Positions 42,901-54,448 of a stretch of 64,000 nucleotides of DNA are shown piece by piece (the stretch's first letter is position 1; each line of letters starts with the position of its first letter). This DNA comes from Metellina segmentata (taxonomy: Eukaryota; Arthropoda; Arachnida; Araneae; Tetragnathidae), in assembly GCA_947359465.1 (NCBI GenBank), contig OX375872.1, forward strand, positions 4,012,395 to 4,076,394, written 5' to 3'. Position numbers and translations under genes: made by a program. The notes beneath the pieces were generated by a model. The model was not told where the DNA came from. It saw only the letters and a list, made by a program, of their open reading frames with translations, and did not search any database.

Positions 42901-43286
42901 TGTCGCGAACAACTGCGAACTAGACTAATTAGTTTGCTGACTGTAGGTGGCGGCACTACTGCGAAAACTAACCTTTGTTTTTGAACTCCCTTTTGGCGGC
43001 AGATTGTGTTATGTCACGAGAGCTGATGTTTGCCAACATGATAATGCTTAAACATGTACATATTCTTGTGTAAATACTTAATGATAGCAATAAATGTTTT
43101 AAGTTTGTAAATATAAAAAGGCCTTTTGCTTTCATTGCTAATTTGTGAGTATAGATTGCTGTAAAGTATAAAACAGAAGTTATTCTCATTCAACGACCCG
43201 GGTTCTTAAAGTAGAAGTTGAAGCAAGACAAGTGAAAAAGAAGGTAAGGAAAATAATTTCTTTCATAATAAGTATTGTTTTCAACA
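42901..43286 (+). repeat. 5' LTR of the BEL element
   Basis: 386 bp. Aligns with the 3' LTR from start to end with small indels (for example a duplicated 'gtttgctga' stretch near 42933). A primer-binding-site-like 'tggcatccctgacggga' lies at 43293-43309, a few bases inside. Confidence 0.9.
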
Positions 43287-43420
43287 TTAAAATGGCATCC
43301 CTGACGGGATGGTTGAATTTATAACTGTATAAATTGATCAGAATTAGTTGTGAATCTGAAATCGAAAGTAACGTTAAATACTTTACAGTAAATTATTAGC
43401 AATTGAAACGTGCAATAACG

Positions 43421-44512
43421 ATGGCCAATGAACAAACACAAGCTTTGATAAATGCTCTTAAGAAAAAGCGAACTGTTTTGAGATCATCCGTTACTAAATT
43501 TCTTACTAGATTAGATGATGAAATTAATAAATCTGAAACGGATGAGAATGATATTGAGTTATTATTAGAACAGTTGCATAATAAATTCGAAGCTCTCAAA
43601 TTAGTTGATAGTGATTTAGAAAAGATTTTAAATATAGATGACCTTGAAAAAAAGAAATTGAATCTGCCAAAGAATATAGTGAAAGAGCTCCCTTGTAAAT
43701 TTAGAGCAAAGAAGTGTCTACAAAAATTGACTTTAGTTCGTGATGTTTCACTTTCACAATCATCATATGTTCATAGTGATGAAGTGAGCGTTAAACAACG
43801 ACAATCGATAAGTGTTAAATTGAATAAAATTACTATTCCGAAATTTTCTGGCAATGTAAGCCAATGGCTTACTTTTTAGAATTCATTTGAGACAGCACTT
43901 AACAAAAATGAACACTTAGATCAAGTAGACAAATTCAATTATTTGAAAGCACATTTAGCTGGAACAGCTCTAAATACTATTGAAGGATTTGCTATTTCAG
44001 AAGAAAATTATGTGAAAGCTGTTGATGTTTTGAAAGATTGTTTTGCCCGAAAAGACATTTTGATAAACACTCATATGAGTAATTTGATGCATATGTCCCC
44101 TCTTAAGCGTACTAATGATGTTAAAGGTTTTCGAATACTTTTCGACAACTGTCAAACCCAAATAAGAAGCTTAGAAACCTTAGGTGTTTCAACGCAAACG
44201 TTTGAAAATTTAATGTGCCCTATGATTCTGAAATTACTCCCACATGATTTGGTTTTCGCATTTAACAAAGAATATGATTGCGGAGAATATACTATTAACA
44301 ATTTAATAGAATTTTTGGGTAAGCATTTAAATGCTTTGGAAAGAGCTGACGCTAGCATTTCCGAATCATTTCGTAATCAAAACATTCCAATGTTATTGAA
44401 TAGAAGAAATGAACTTTCCCTCCTACCTCACCGCCGACACACTGACGAGGTGTTTCATCGTAGACATAACAACGCGAAAAGTAAAGAAAAAACTAAATTC
44501 GAAAAAAAATAA
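43421..44512 (+). pseudogene. BEL Gag
   Basis: Starts at the ATG at 43421: MANEQTQALINALKKKRTVL, a coiled-coil N-terminus. It then reads KITIPKFSGNVSQWLTF and an in-frame TAG at 43877-43879, and resumes in the same frame with NSFETALNKNEHLDQVDKFN, LKAHLAGTALNTIEGF. 'P.F.G....W..F...F...I......L....KF.YL...L.G.A...I.G' is the DUF1759 region of BEL Gag. The frame ends at 44512 and the remainder reads in another frame. Confidence 0.85.
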
Positions 44513-44583
44513 AGGTTTTTCAACCACAGCTGCAGAGCTTTTGAGCTCGGAAATAAATACAGAAAAGAGGAATTCTGCTATGT

Positions 44584-45313
44584 GTGTTTTTTTGTAATGA
44601 ATCAACACATAATCCAAACGAATGCGTATATGCCTCTAATTTATCTTTCAATGAGAAAAGAGATATTTTAATTAAACGGGGAGGTTGTTTTAAGTGCTTG
44701 AAATTAGGTCATGTATCTCGGTTTTGTAAAGTTAAGATTATTTGTTCTATGTGTGGAAAAATACATTTATCTATAATGTGTTATTCTAAAACTTATTCCC
44801 ACAGAAATGAAACTGAAAATGATAAATCAACTAAAAATAAGGCCTTGGCAAATAGTTCTTGTTCTAAGGAAGTGTATTTACAAACATTAATTGTATGCGT
44901 TTCAGAAAATGATAGCAACCATTTTGTGAGGGTTATCTATGATACTGAAAGTCAACGATCATATGTAACTAAATTTCTTCCAGAAAAAATGAAATTAAAA
45001 TGCTTAGAGGAAGAAACTGTTACTCATGGACTTTTTGGCGGGATAGAAAGAAAGGATAAACATAAAAGATATTCTATTGAATTATGTAACATAAATAAAA
45101 CTCACTTTTAAATTAGAAGTTTTGGATCAAAAAAGAATTTGTGCTTCCATTCCTAAATTGGAAAATAATGATATCATAAATAAATTAAAATTATCGGGAA
45201 TACTTTTGAATGATGTTTCCGTTAATGAAGAAGTTTGTTCATACGAAAAGGATCCAAACGAAATTCATATTTTGATCGTAGCTGACCATTGTGGGAAATT
45301 ATTTACTGGGTAA
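44584..45313 (+). pseudogene. BEL zinc knuckles and protease
   Basis: Two Cys/His clusters follow Gag: CFKCLKLGHVSRFC near 44690 and CSMCGKIHLSIMC near 44745. The protease region reads VRVIYDTESQRSYVTK near 44930, with Glu where the Gly of D-T/S-G is expected, so the protease of this copy is probably inactive. The frame changes near 45111, and the next part (to 45313) reads AADHCGKLF-like sequence found before RT in BEL elements. Confidence 0.75.
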
Positions 45314-45343
45314 ATCAAAGATTTATCAACGGATCTTATAGCG

Positions 45344-46511
45344 ATGAATACACGTCTAGGATGGACGATTATGGGGAAAACTCAAGAAACGGGAACGAGT
45401 TCTTTAAATATTCTATTAACGTTACACGTTAATGGTTCTAGTATAGCTAATTTATGGAAATTTGACACTCTTGGAATTACTGATCCGGGTAAAAAGGTCA
45501 CAAGAAAAGAACTTGAAGATGCTGCAAAGGAACATTTTCTCCGTACAGTTATGAGAAACGAAGAAGGTAGGTATACTGTCTGTTCGCCATGGATCAAAGA
45601 TCATCCAACTTTACCAGATGGTCGGAAGATAGCCGAGAAACGTCCAAGTAGCTGTGTCCAAGCATTAGAAAGAAAAGGGAGGTTGAATGATTACGAAGAT
45701 GTCTTTAGAGACTGAAGGAATGAAGATATTATTGAAGACATTTCCTTGGGAACCAGAAATCTGAAACAGAGGAACATTTTTTACCTCATAATCCCGTTTT
45801 CAAGACAAATTCGACGATTAGTGTTAGACCAGTGTTTGATGGCTCAGTGAAAGAGAAGAATGCTCCTTGTATTTATGATTGTCTTGAGAAAGGACCAAAT
45901 ATTATCGAACTTCTTCCATCAATAATGAATAGATTCCGCTTTGGGAAGTTCGGAGTAATATCAGATATCAAAAAGGCATTTTTGCAGATTGAAGTTCAAG
46001 AGAACGATAGACGATATTTGAAGTTTTTATGGTGGAAAAATGGACAGAAAAGTAAACCTAAAATATATCAACATAAAAAAAAGTTGTCTTTGGAATCACT
46101 TCCAGTCCGTTCTTATTGGGAGCCACTTTGGAATTACATTTGAAAAATGCTCCACCCCAGTTGCAAGCAACAGCTCAAATGCTATTGAAATCATTCTACG
46201 TTGACAATTGCGTCTGTAGTGTCAACACGGAAACAGAAGTCGAAAAATTTATCTCAGAAGCTCGCACCATATTACGCACGGCAAAATTCGATCTTCGAGG
46301 GTGGGAGCATACTCTGACCAACTCATCAGTAAAAATTCCTGAATCTACAAAAACCGTTCCAGTTTTGGGATTAAATTGGAAATTGAAGACGGATACTTTA
46401 GCCTTAGACTTTAAGGAATTTCCGAAAGAAGACAAGCTACCCACAACAAAAAGAAAAATATTATCTGCTGTCCACCGCATATTTGTCCCTATTGCTTTTC
46501 GTGTCCTGTAA
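45344..46511 (+). pseudogene. BEL reverse transcriptase
   Basis: Reads in three frames. The pieces include NTRLGWTIMGK, YTVCSPWIKDHPTLPDG, then VFDGSVKEKNAPCIYDCLEK, FGVISDIKKAFLQIEVQEND (first catalytic Asp near 45970), a damaged stretch, and SFYVDNCVCSVNTETEVEKF (46191-46250). The active-site motif is YVDN at 46197-46208 instead of YVDD. PVLGLNWKLKTDTL and KRKILSAVHRIFVP follow, usual for BEL RT. The deletion of about 60 residues between the two RT pieces removes part of the palm. Confidence 0.85.
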
Positions 46512-46528
46512 CCTTAGGGCCTAAAATT

Positions 46529-47140
46529 TTGCTGCAAGATTGTTGGAAAGCAAGAATCACTTGGGACGCAGAACTACCAATTTTGATGTCTACAAAATTT
46601 GATAAATGGAAACATGAATTGAATAATTTGAAAGAATTAGAAATTCCTCGATGTTTGTTTAAAAACTTTTCACTAGATTTTGCATTATCTGTGCATGTAT
46701 TTTACGATGCCAGTAAGTCGGCCTATGCGACTTGCATATTTCTACGAACTGAAAGTGAGAGAAGAATAGAGTGCGAATTGATACGAGCTAGAAGTAGAGT
46801 TTCTCCATGAAAGCCGATTTCCATCCCACTATTGGAACTTTTAGCTTGTCTGATAGGAGCCAGATTGGCTAGTGCTACTAAAGGTGATTTAGGTCTCGAA
46901 GATGTCCCGACCTATTACTGGTCAGACTCAGTAGATGCTCTTTACTGGATCACGAAAGAAGAAAATTGGGCTACGTTTGTTCACAACAGAGTACAAGAGA
47001 TCCGACGTTTGACTGATCCAAAGGATTGGAGACATATAGCAGGAATTTTGAATCCTGCTGATCTACCATCCAGAGGGTGCAATGCGACAACATTGGTGAA
47101 ATCTAGATGGTGGGGAGGCCCGAATTGGCTAAAATGCTAA
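46529..47140 (+). pseudogene. BEL RNase H
   Basis: One frame with a stop at 46808-46810. Motifs: VHVFYDASKSAYATCIFLRT (D near 46700), IPLLELLACLIGARLASA (the Glu), TYYWSDSVDALYWI (the second Asp), RVQEIRRLTDPKDWRHIAG and NPADLPSRG (the last Asp), with RWWGGPNWL at the end. This is the complete motif set of BEL RNase H, although the gene is broken. Confidence 0.85.
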
Positions 47141-47370
47141 AAAAAAGAATGGCCTGTTTCTGAGGCTTGTCCAAATTTAGAGGTAGTAAATGCTGAAAAG
47201 CGAAAAATTGTCATTTCTGCCATTGACACAATTGTTGAAAAATTTGATTTTTCAAAATTTTCTTCTCATAGAAAAATTGTGAGAATCATGGCTTGGGTAC
47301 TCCGATTTATTAGAAATACCAAGAACACAAGAAGTGACAAATTTGCAGGAGAATTAGAGATCGAAGAAAT

Positions 47371-48433
47371 ATGTGCTGCAGAAAAGGTAATTCTGAAAGA
47401 TATAAAGATATTCAGAAACAATGCTTCAGTAAGAACATAAATATCAAATTACAGACATACGTGGACTCTGATGGACTGTTACGTGTTAAAACAAGAATCT
47501 CACTCAGAAAAGATGAGGAAGCTTTCCGTCACCCTCTATTATTACCTTCTAAACATCATATGGTAAATAAACTTATATTTGAGAAACATGTTGAACTGTG
47601 TGCCATGCAGGAATACAAACCTTAATGTCAACTTTACGGGAACAATTCTGGATTATCAAAAGTAGGAAAACGATAAGCCAAATAATAAGAAAGTGTATTA
47701 AGTGTCAAAAATTTAACTGTAAGCCCATCGAAATATCAAGTGCACCCCTACCCGAGGACAAGATTCGAGAAGCTTTGGCTTTCGAAATAACCGGAATTGA
47801 CTTGTGTGGTCCACTTTACTTAAAAAACAAAACAAAGTGTTGAGCAGTATTATTTACTTGTGCGGTGTACCGCGCTGTCCACATCGAGTTAATAATTTCA
47901 TTACCGACTAAATGTTTCACCTTGGCTTTGCGAAGAGATTTATTTCTCGCCGAGGACGACCATCCACGATTTATTCTGATAACGGAACGAATTTTGTCGG
48001 ATTGTATAATGAATTGAAAAATATTCAATGGGAAGAAATTCAGAAATTTGCTTCCATCAGAGGTATTAAATGGAAGTTCAATCCTCCTTCTGCTCCTTGG
48101 TGGGGTGGATTCTGGGAAAGGTTAATTGGATTGCTCAAGCGAATATTAAGGAAAATTCTTGGCAATGCCCTCTTACATTATGAAGAATTATATTCCATCA
48201 TTTGCGACGCTGAAGCTATAATCAACTCCAGACCACTGACTTATCTTTCTGAGGACGTAGAGGACCTCATAGCTTTGACACCTGCTATGTTTATTCAAGA
48301 GATCGAGGAAGTGGGCGTTCTAGACCTGGACAACATCGATGGAAGAAAATTAAACAAAAGATTCAATTACAAGCAACGACTGCGTCAAAATTTAAGCACC
48401 CGATTTAGGAATGAATACCTCGGCCAACTTTGA
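47371..48433 (+). pseudogene. BEL integrase
   Basis: Three frames. The zinc region reads IRKCIKCQKF near 47680, with the first HH part around HPLLLPSKHHMVNKLIFEKH. The core reads EITGIDLCGPLYL (first Asp, near 47797), IYSDNGTNFVGLYNEL (second Asp, near 47970) and APWWGGFWERLIGLLKR (the Glu, near 48110). The C-terminal part reads YEELYSIICDAEAIINSRPL and LTPAMFI. All three catalytic residues are identifiable. A DUF-like tail past 48433 (GDIVLIGDTNIKRVNCPLA) continues after a stop up to about 48620, with the 3' LTR starting at 48794. Confidence 0.85.
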
Positions 48434-48793
48434 GAAACCTTTAAAACTCAAAAGGAATTAAATATTAAAGAAGGAGACATCGTGCTCATTGGAGATACTA
48501 ATATTAAAAGAGTGAATTGTCCATTAGCAAAGGTACTTCATCTTTATTCTGGAAAAGATGGTAAAGTGAGAGTTGCTGAAGTAAAGATCAGGTCTTTATC
48601 TCTCTTGAGACCAGTACAGTGACTGTACCCTTTAGAGGTTCGCGAAAAGGATTCGCCAGATGCAACGCACTATCAACACCGTGCCCAATGTGACGATCGT
48701 CATTTTCGTTTCGGGAGACTCCTCAAGAGACATAAAAGAATGAACTTGTGACTTTGAGTTTCATATTCCTGCGAGAAACTCAAGGTGGGAGAA

Positions 48794-49165
48794 TGTCGCG
48801 AACAACTGCGAACTAGACTAATTATTACTGTAGGTGGCGGCACTGCTGCGAAAACTAACCTTTGTTTTTGAACTCCCTTTTGGCGGCAGATTGTGTTATG
48901 TCACAAGAGCTGATGTTTGCCAACATGATAATGCTTAAACATGTACATATTCTTGTGTAAATACTTAATGATAGCAATAAATGTTTTAAGTTTGTAAATA
49001 TAAAAAGGCTTTTGCTTTCATTGCTAATCTATGAGTATGGATTACTGTAAAGTATATATATAAAACAGAAGTTATCCTCATTCAACGACTCGGGTTCTTA
49101 AAGTAGAAGTTAAAGCAAGAAAAGTGAAAAAGAATGTAAGGTAGATTAATTGCCTTTTTTCAACA
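48794..49165 (+). repeat. 3' LTR of the BEL element
   Basis: 372 bp, paired with 42901-43286. It contains a TATA-like 'tataaaaaggc' block and ends TCAACA directly before GTTCA. Confidence 0.9.
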
Positions 49166-49376
49166 GTTCACGTACCGTTAAGATGCTTTTGCTGTAAGGA
49201 GCAGCTTGGAGATTGGAGTAGATATTTCGTTTTTGAAACACAGTCACAAGTTCAAATAGTCACAAGTTTTTACACAGTTTTTCTTTTTCGGCGCGACTTC
49301 TCATACTTCTAAGCGTACATTCAGGCGTATATCCAAACGTTCATCATCCAACTTCTGAAAATTTGTGGCGGCCGGG

Positions 49377-49677
49377 TGTGGGAGTAGTAGGTAGTAAATA
49401 ATCGTTTAAAGAATAATAACGTTTAATTAGTTGATGATCATGATGGTATTAAAGAAGATGGTATGGCTAAAACAATGAAAGTAAGTTCAATGTAGTTCGA
49501 GGAGATTGCACAGTTCAAGTATCAATAAATAAATTCTTAATAAAGTGTCCATTATCGTCGTCGCGGTTCAGCTCACGCGCATATGTCTTTTCCACTAGCG
49601 TTGTCGTCTTGCGTCTGAGTCACTTCTGGATCTCGGCGTTACGCGGTGCGGCTGAGCAGTGGTAGCAGATGACTTCT
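49377..49677 (-). repeat. 5' LTR of the gypsy shell
   Basis: The longer and more complete of the two LTRs (301 bp), starting TGTGGGAGTAG on the plus strand. The leader of the shell (about 49171-49376) lies between it and the BEL insertion. Confidence 0.8.
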
Positions 49678-50925
49678 AATCTATCGAGCGGGTGCGAAAT
49701 GCAGCGCCCGAGGAGGGTAATTAGTGTGTGTTCATGGTAATTTTTTCTGGCGAGTTATCGCTATTTGCAACTATCATATTTCATTAGTTATCGCTTCCTT
49801 GGCAAATACTTTGGCGCATCTTATGGCTTTGGCTTCTTTGAGACGTTTTCTCATGGAAGTCATTAGTGTGTCATATTTTCCCCGTCTTTCGAAATAGGAA
49901 GAATTTCAGGGGAGTGGGGACGCACCATCGGGGTAGTGTTGCATCATTTATTTGTAGCATTGTGTGGTTTCATGTGTTGAAAAGGAGAAACTTTACAGCT
50001 CTCCATCTTTTTAAATTGTGGAGTGGAAAAAATGCTACGATTCCCCCTGATTGATCAAAATACAAAATTCACTTTGCTCAGAATAAATGCTGACAAAATT
50101 GGCTTAATTTTGATTGTTAGCTGTCCAAAAACTTTCTTGATTGTAAAACATGCAATTCCTTTTTTTTTTTTTTAATTTCGAAGATAAATTTACATGAAGG
50201 GAAAAACACTAAAACCAATTTTTTGCAAGAAGCAGTGACATCAGATTTTGTCACGGGTATGAAAACAGGAATATTTCCAGCCCTCGCAAGATTTTTGACT
50301 GATAAGAAAGAAAAATTTTATCAAGTGTTTTTCGGACAAATAAAACTGTTTGAACGTTTAAAATTCTAACATAGCGGGCTTATCGTTTTCGAAACTATTT
50401 TGTATTGCATTGAATTTGAACTATTTTAAACTGTCTTCACATATTTGGGAATGCATTATTTACTGAGATAAAATTAATAAATATGTCGAAAATTCATTTA
50501 CTGGTGTATTCGCGTTTTGTAATTACATTTAGAATTGATGAATTAGTACTGACAATTTCAAATGTCGTGTCTCAAATTTTGCATAACATTAGTGTTAGCT
50601 GGTCATATAACAAATATTTCAAACGTTATTAATTATAATTATTTATAAGTTTTGAGTTTAGACACAGGAATTTTAGCATAAAATAGATAAATTTAATGTA
50701 TCAAAAGTTGGAGTTTTAATATTTCATACACATTTTCCACAAATATAACGAATTACGGAGATAGTCATTATTCAGACTGAAATAGTCAAACCTCCATTGA
50801 TTGAAAAGTACTAAGCGGTCGAATAATTAACTTTTTATGGCGTTTTAAATTGATTCAAATTGTTTTCACAAATTCCGAGATTAAATGTCCAATGTAAAAT
50901 TCAATTCATTTTCCAGTGTATATTT
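49678..50925. other. AT-rich spacer, no gene recognised
   Basis: A minus-strand frame near 49860-49775 reads MRKRLKEAKAIRCAKVFAKE. It looks protein-like but is short, unknown to me, and has no splice context I can defend. The remainder is AT-rich, with no motif. Confidence 0.45.
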
Positions 50926-50927
50926 AC

Positions 50928-51120
50928 ATAGTATAAATTAATAAATATCTTTATTTTCATGTGAACAATATTTTTTGATAGTTTAAATATTTGAGTATAA
51001 ATTAATAAATATCTTTATTTTCATGTGAACAATATTTTTTGATAGTTTAAATATTTGAGTATAAATTAATAAATATCTTTATTTTCATGTGAACAATATT
51101 TTTTGATAGTTTAAATATTT
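50928..51120. repeat. Three-copy 64-bp tandem repeat
   Basis: 'ataaatatctttattttcat' starts at 50941, 51005 and 51069, exactly 64 bp apart, with no visible difference between units. The array ends at 'ttaaatatttg'. Confidence 0.95.
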
Positions 51121-51479
51121 GCCTTTATCATAAAAATAAGTTATCTAGTCTTCATAAAAAGCACCTATTCTAGAACAAGGAGAGGCAATAAGGTCATGAT
51201 CAGATACCAACTCTCTAAAATCTAATCTCTGAACAAAATAATTAATGAAACATTAAATAAAAATGCGATGCATAACCTCGAAGTCGAAAATAAAAGTTAT
51301 GCATAATCAGGAAATTAAAATGTATTAAACCTGAGCCCATAAATTTAACTTGAATCAAATTACAAATAGTAAAATATCGATTAACTTTTTAATAATCTAA
51401 AACCAGTTCTATATATAAAACCACTTCTTAGTTGTCTCTATAATCTCTATATTACAAAACTATTAAATACATAAACCAA

Positions 51480-51960
51480 TTCTCGTTTCTCTGTTCTCTA
51501 TACAAATCTACACCGTTTGACCAATCCACACCAAATTTGCTATACTTGCTCTTTAGAACCCTGCGAGTAATATAGGCTACATAATAACCCCCATTATATT
51601 TCTCTTGTGCGTGCAGAGAGGTTAAAAACAATACGAAATCTCTATATTAATTATATTGAGTATTTTAACGATGCCAGACCAAATTTATACATTCATTCTT
51701 TAGAATCCTGCGAGAAACAGGCTATGTATGAACCCTCTATTTGTCTTGGGACGAGAGGGAGGTAAAAACAATTCATAATCCAAATAGGTAAGTAGTTACA
51801 TATTTAAAGTAACATCGAACTAGAGCAACACAACGGGCTATTGACGACGATCCAGGATCAATACCGAAGGGGAAGATCCGAGATCTAAATAGAAATAATG
51901 TTCAGTATCTCTATCACAATTTAACCAATTCACAATAAATTTGTACACTTAATTTTTGAA
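51480..51960. repeat. Diverged repeats with a 'caccaaatttgg' motif
   Basis: 'ccgtttgaccaatccacacc' followed by 'aaatttgc' lies near 51517. Weaker versions lie near 51672 ('gccagaccaaatttatac') and 51920 ('accaattcacaataaatttg'). Each is followed by 'ctttagaa(t/c)cctgcgag'-type sequence where the unit is complete. The same motif recurs at 63130-63960. It is non-coding; the family is unknown to me. Confidence 0.6.
51800..51890 (-). repeat. SINE 3' fragment
   Basis: 'gagcaacacaacgggctatt' followed by 'gacgacgatccagg' is the reverse complement of the long SINE 3' end. Only this end is present. Confidence 0.7.
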
Positions 51961-52017
51961 GGTTGCGTGTTCGAATCCAACAAAAACCATCTTGTACAAA
52001 GTAAGGTGAGGTAATTT

Positions 52018-52332
52018 TAAATAACGTCGAACTAGAGCAACACAACGGGCTATTGACGACGGTCTGGGATTAATACTTTAAATGAAAGATCCGAGGACAA
52101 CACCTCGTAATTTTGAACCACGTTCAGATGACGAGGCAACACCTGAGCTGGCACATCACTCTCCGAACTTCCACACCAACCCAACGGGAGGACTTTCGGC
52201 CATGACAGATGTAAGGTGCACCAGCCGCCTCTAAACCATACGCTTACAAACATCCATGCCCGGACCCGGATTTAAACCAGGAACTTCCGATCCAGAGGCT
52301 AACACCTTAACCACTATACCGGTTGGTCGGCC
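52018..52332 (-). repeat. tRNA-derived SINE, long form, full length
   Basis: On the minus strand it starts CCGACCAACCGGTATAGTGG, with an A box in 'tagtggttaaggtg' and a B box in 'ggtttaaatcc'. The body contains 'gtgccagctcaggtgttgcc' and ends 'gttgctctagttcgacgtta'. The tRNA-like head is nearly the same as that of the SINE at 60620-60844 but the body is different. No poly(A) tail is seen. Minus-strand open frames here (about 67 codons) are non-genic. Confidence 0.8.
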
Positions 52333-52339
52333 CATACTG

Positions 52340-52700
52340 TACAAAGGGGGGGGGTGCAGGTTAAATCTGTCGTGGTCTCAAATATCGTCACTTTGGCGTG
52401 GAAAGTTGGAAGGTATGTATTTTAATTAACATCTCACTGGAGCAACACAGCAGACTATTGACGACGGTCCAGGATCAATGTGGACGGGAAAGATTCGAGT
52501 ACAACACCACGTAAATCTGAACCACGGTCAGATGACAATGTGGAAATTGTCTGGTGCCAGCTGAGGTATATCCTCGTCATCCGACCATGGTTCTAAATAA
52601 CAAGGTGGTGTCATCAGACCCCTCTTTCTTTCGGAGTTGATACCGGACCGTCACCAATAGCCCGTTGTGTTGCTCCAATGTGACGTTAATTAAAAAATAC
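52340..52700. repeat. Cluster of SINE fragments in both orientations
   Basis: A plus body fragment ('gttaaatctgtcgtggtctc', 52345-52415) is followed by a minus 3' half (52425-52545, 'agcaacacagcagactattg') and a plus 3' half (52548-52700, 'cgttgtgttgctccaatgtg' and onward). The last two are head to head and could pair. Confidence 0.65.
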
Positions 52701-53169
52701 CATCATAATTTTGTGTGTTGAATGTTTTCAATGCCAATGTTTTCGGATGACCAATCGCAAATGGCCGACTTGGAAAGGGCATACCTACCTTTTCAGAGAC
52801 TTGGTACCATGCGGTGCCTGAGTTTGCTTGATGCGTGAGAAAAACGTTTAGTTAGAAACTTCAGGGTGTCGATCGAATGAGCCAATTGAAATTTCATTTT
52901 CAATCGCAGACCCCTTCATCGGATTATTTAGTGGATCGAATTCGAGGCCGGTATCTTTTTCATTCCTGTCTATCAACGCTTTGAACAAATTATGATACAC
53001 TCATTGAGCAAATATTGTTTAAAAAGAACACATGGGAATGGCTGCAAAGGGTTACTGATGCAGTGAAACTCTAGTTTTCTAAAAGGGATGCTGATGAAAC
53101 GTAGTCAATCTTGGTGCGAAGAACATTATGTTAACCTTTTCAATCGCAGAATCTGAACACCGTCTGTAG

Positions 53170-53310
53170 GATTAATTGGCTGGGTCGGAAATTGAATTCG
53201 AGGCCACTGGCTTCATCAAAATGGGTCGGTATCTTTCCCATTCAATTGACACCTACAGATTTAACGTGCACCAACCCCAATGCACTCTCTACTTTTGTTT
53301 TCACCCATGT
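53170..53310 (+). repeat. Degenerate SINE-like fragment
   Basis: 'aaattgaattcgaggccact' with 'agatttaacgtgcaccaacc' 70 bp later resembles the head and body of the long SINE family ('gcgaattcgaaac', 'acgttaaatc'). The 167-codon open frame across it (53192-53695) has no protein features. Confidence 0.4.
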
Positions 53311-53399
53311 CAAGCGATTGGTGACTCAGGTGGTCCGTGTCCAGATCAGGCCCGCCGTAAGCGGGCGTAGACCGCACGTCCAGGTGGGGGCAAATCTAG

Positions 53400-54440
53400 C
53401 GATCGATCACGTAATATTCAAAGTCATTGTCATAATACCCACCTTTAGCATAAGAAATGTCATCGCATTGAGGAAAAAATCTGACCGGCACGCAATTACT
53501 ATTTTATTTTATATTACTAAGGGGCTCCGCCATGACAAAACTGGCAAAATCTTTAGAGTACGGGTATCCGAAAAATTTCGGCCACTCTACTTTTTCCCAA
53601 ACAGACGAGACTCTCCTATATTTCGGTCACTCATTTCCTTTCCAACCTCTCGTTTGGCGTGTATCTTTTTCGTGGATCTCTGGGGTCACCGCTAGAGGTC
53701 AGCAGCAAATTATTTCTGAATAATTTGTGGACTAATTTTTAAAACTATTAAGTAGCCTCAGCTGTAAAGCAGTTTCTTGATCCATTATGTTTCGCAATCA
53801 CTTTCCAAAATTCAAAGTATCCATTCTCCAAATTCCAATTGACAGGATGTGCCCCTCCGTAGGACAATAAAACCATCGTCCTTGGAGAGGGGTTTACAAA
53901 ACCTGTCGCGTGTTGCAGCGCTCTTGAGAAAGATTACAATGGCAGTATGAAAACGGAAATTTCTCAGAACTGGGAATTTGGAAGAGGTGTCCCTTTCCAC
54001 TCTCCACGTAGGGAGACACGAACGGACCGTCCGCGGTTCCAATTACCTCAGGGGACCTGACCATAGTAAAGATAAGGACCGGATGCGCGCAACAAAGGGG
54101 GAAATCTATTCTTCCATTTCTCCCGTCTTAAAGCGAAATGTGGTTGAAATCTCCCCGTCTGGAAAAGTCTAGGAATCCCCACAGAGCTTCGTTTCAGTTT
54201 ACACACGCATTCGAACAGTACTATCGCACACGTTGCAATTATTTTGTTAATCTTCGTCTGACGTTGGTCTAGGTGTAATTAAGGATATTTTAACTTGGTT
54301 AGTGTGATTATAATTCAATGTATCATATGTCAGTGCAAAATTTTGGTACCTACGTTTATTTATCGGCTTATCATAATAATTGCTGCGCCTAGTAATCATC
54401 TGTTTGTAGCACATATACAATTAAATATTTACGAAATTTG
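53400..54440. other. Intergenic, no gene recognised
   Basis: Less AT-rich than its surroundings in 53820-54180. Open frames exist on both strands but show no conserved motif, and I do not call them genes. Confidence 0.4.
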
Positions 54441-54448
54441 AAATAAAA

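Larger units (their letters stand above)
42901..49165 (+). mobile_element. BEL/Pao LTR retrotransposon
   Basis: LTRs at 42901-43286 and 48794-49165 start TGTCGCGAAC and end TCAACA. The target duplication GTTCA lies at 42896-42900 and 49166-49170. The plus-strand order is Gag, zinc knuckles, protease, RT, RNase H and integrase, as usual for BEL. The reading is broken by many shifts and stops, so this copy is dead. It is inserted in the leader of the gypsy shell, in the opposite orientation. Confidence 0.93.
31503..49677 (-). mobile_element. Canonical Ty3/gypsy element, shell of a nest of three later insertions
   Basis: LTRs at 31503-31720 and 49377-49677 both start TGTGGGAGTAG and share about 215 bp; the left copy lacks internal segments. 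On the minus strand the order is leader, gag with two zinc knuckles and protease, RT, RNase H and integrase: the normal gypsy order. Discounting the BEL element (42901-49165), the copia element (34865-40560) and the Harbinger-like element (33848-34837), the shell is about 5.2 kb. I could not find a target duplication at the outer edges, so one flank may be rearranged. Confidence 0.85.

Noticed and set aside
49377..49677. Independent LTR downstream of BEL
   Set aside because: It is the 5' LTR of the gypsy shell; the BEL target duplication joins its leader to the gag side.
50928..51120. CRISPR-like array
   Set aside because: Contiguous 64-bp identical units without unique spacers; a tandem repeat in eukaryotic DNA.
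53192..53695. Open frame of 167 codons
   Set aside because: Lies over a degenerate SINE fragment, with no conserved motif, no exon signals and unlikely composition.
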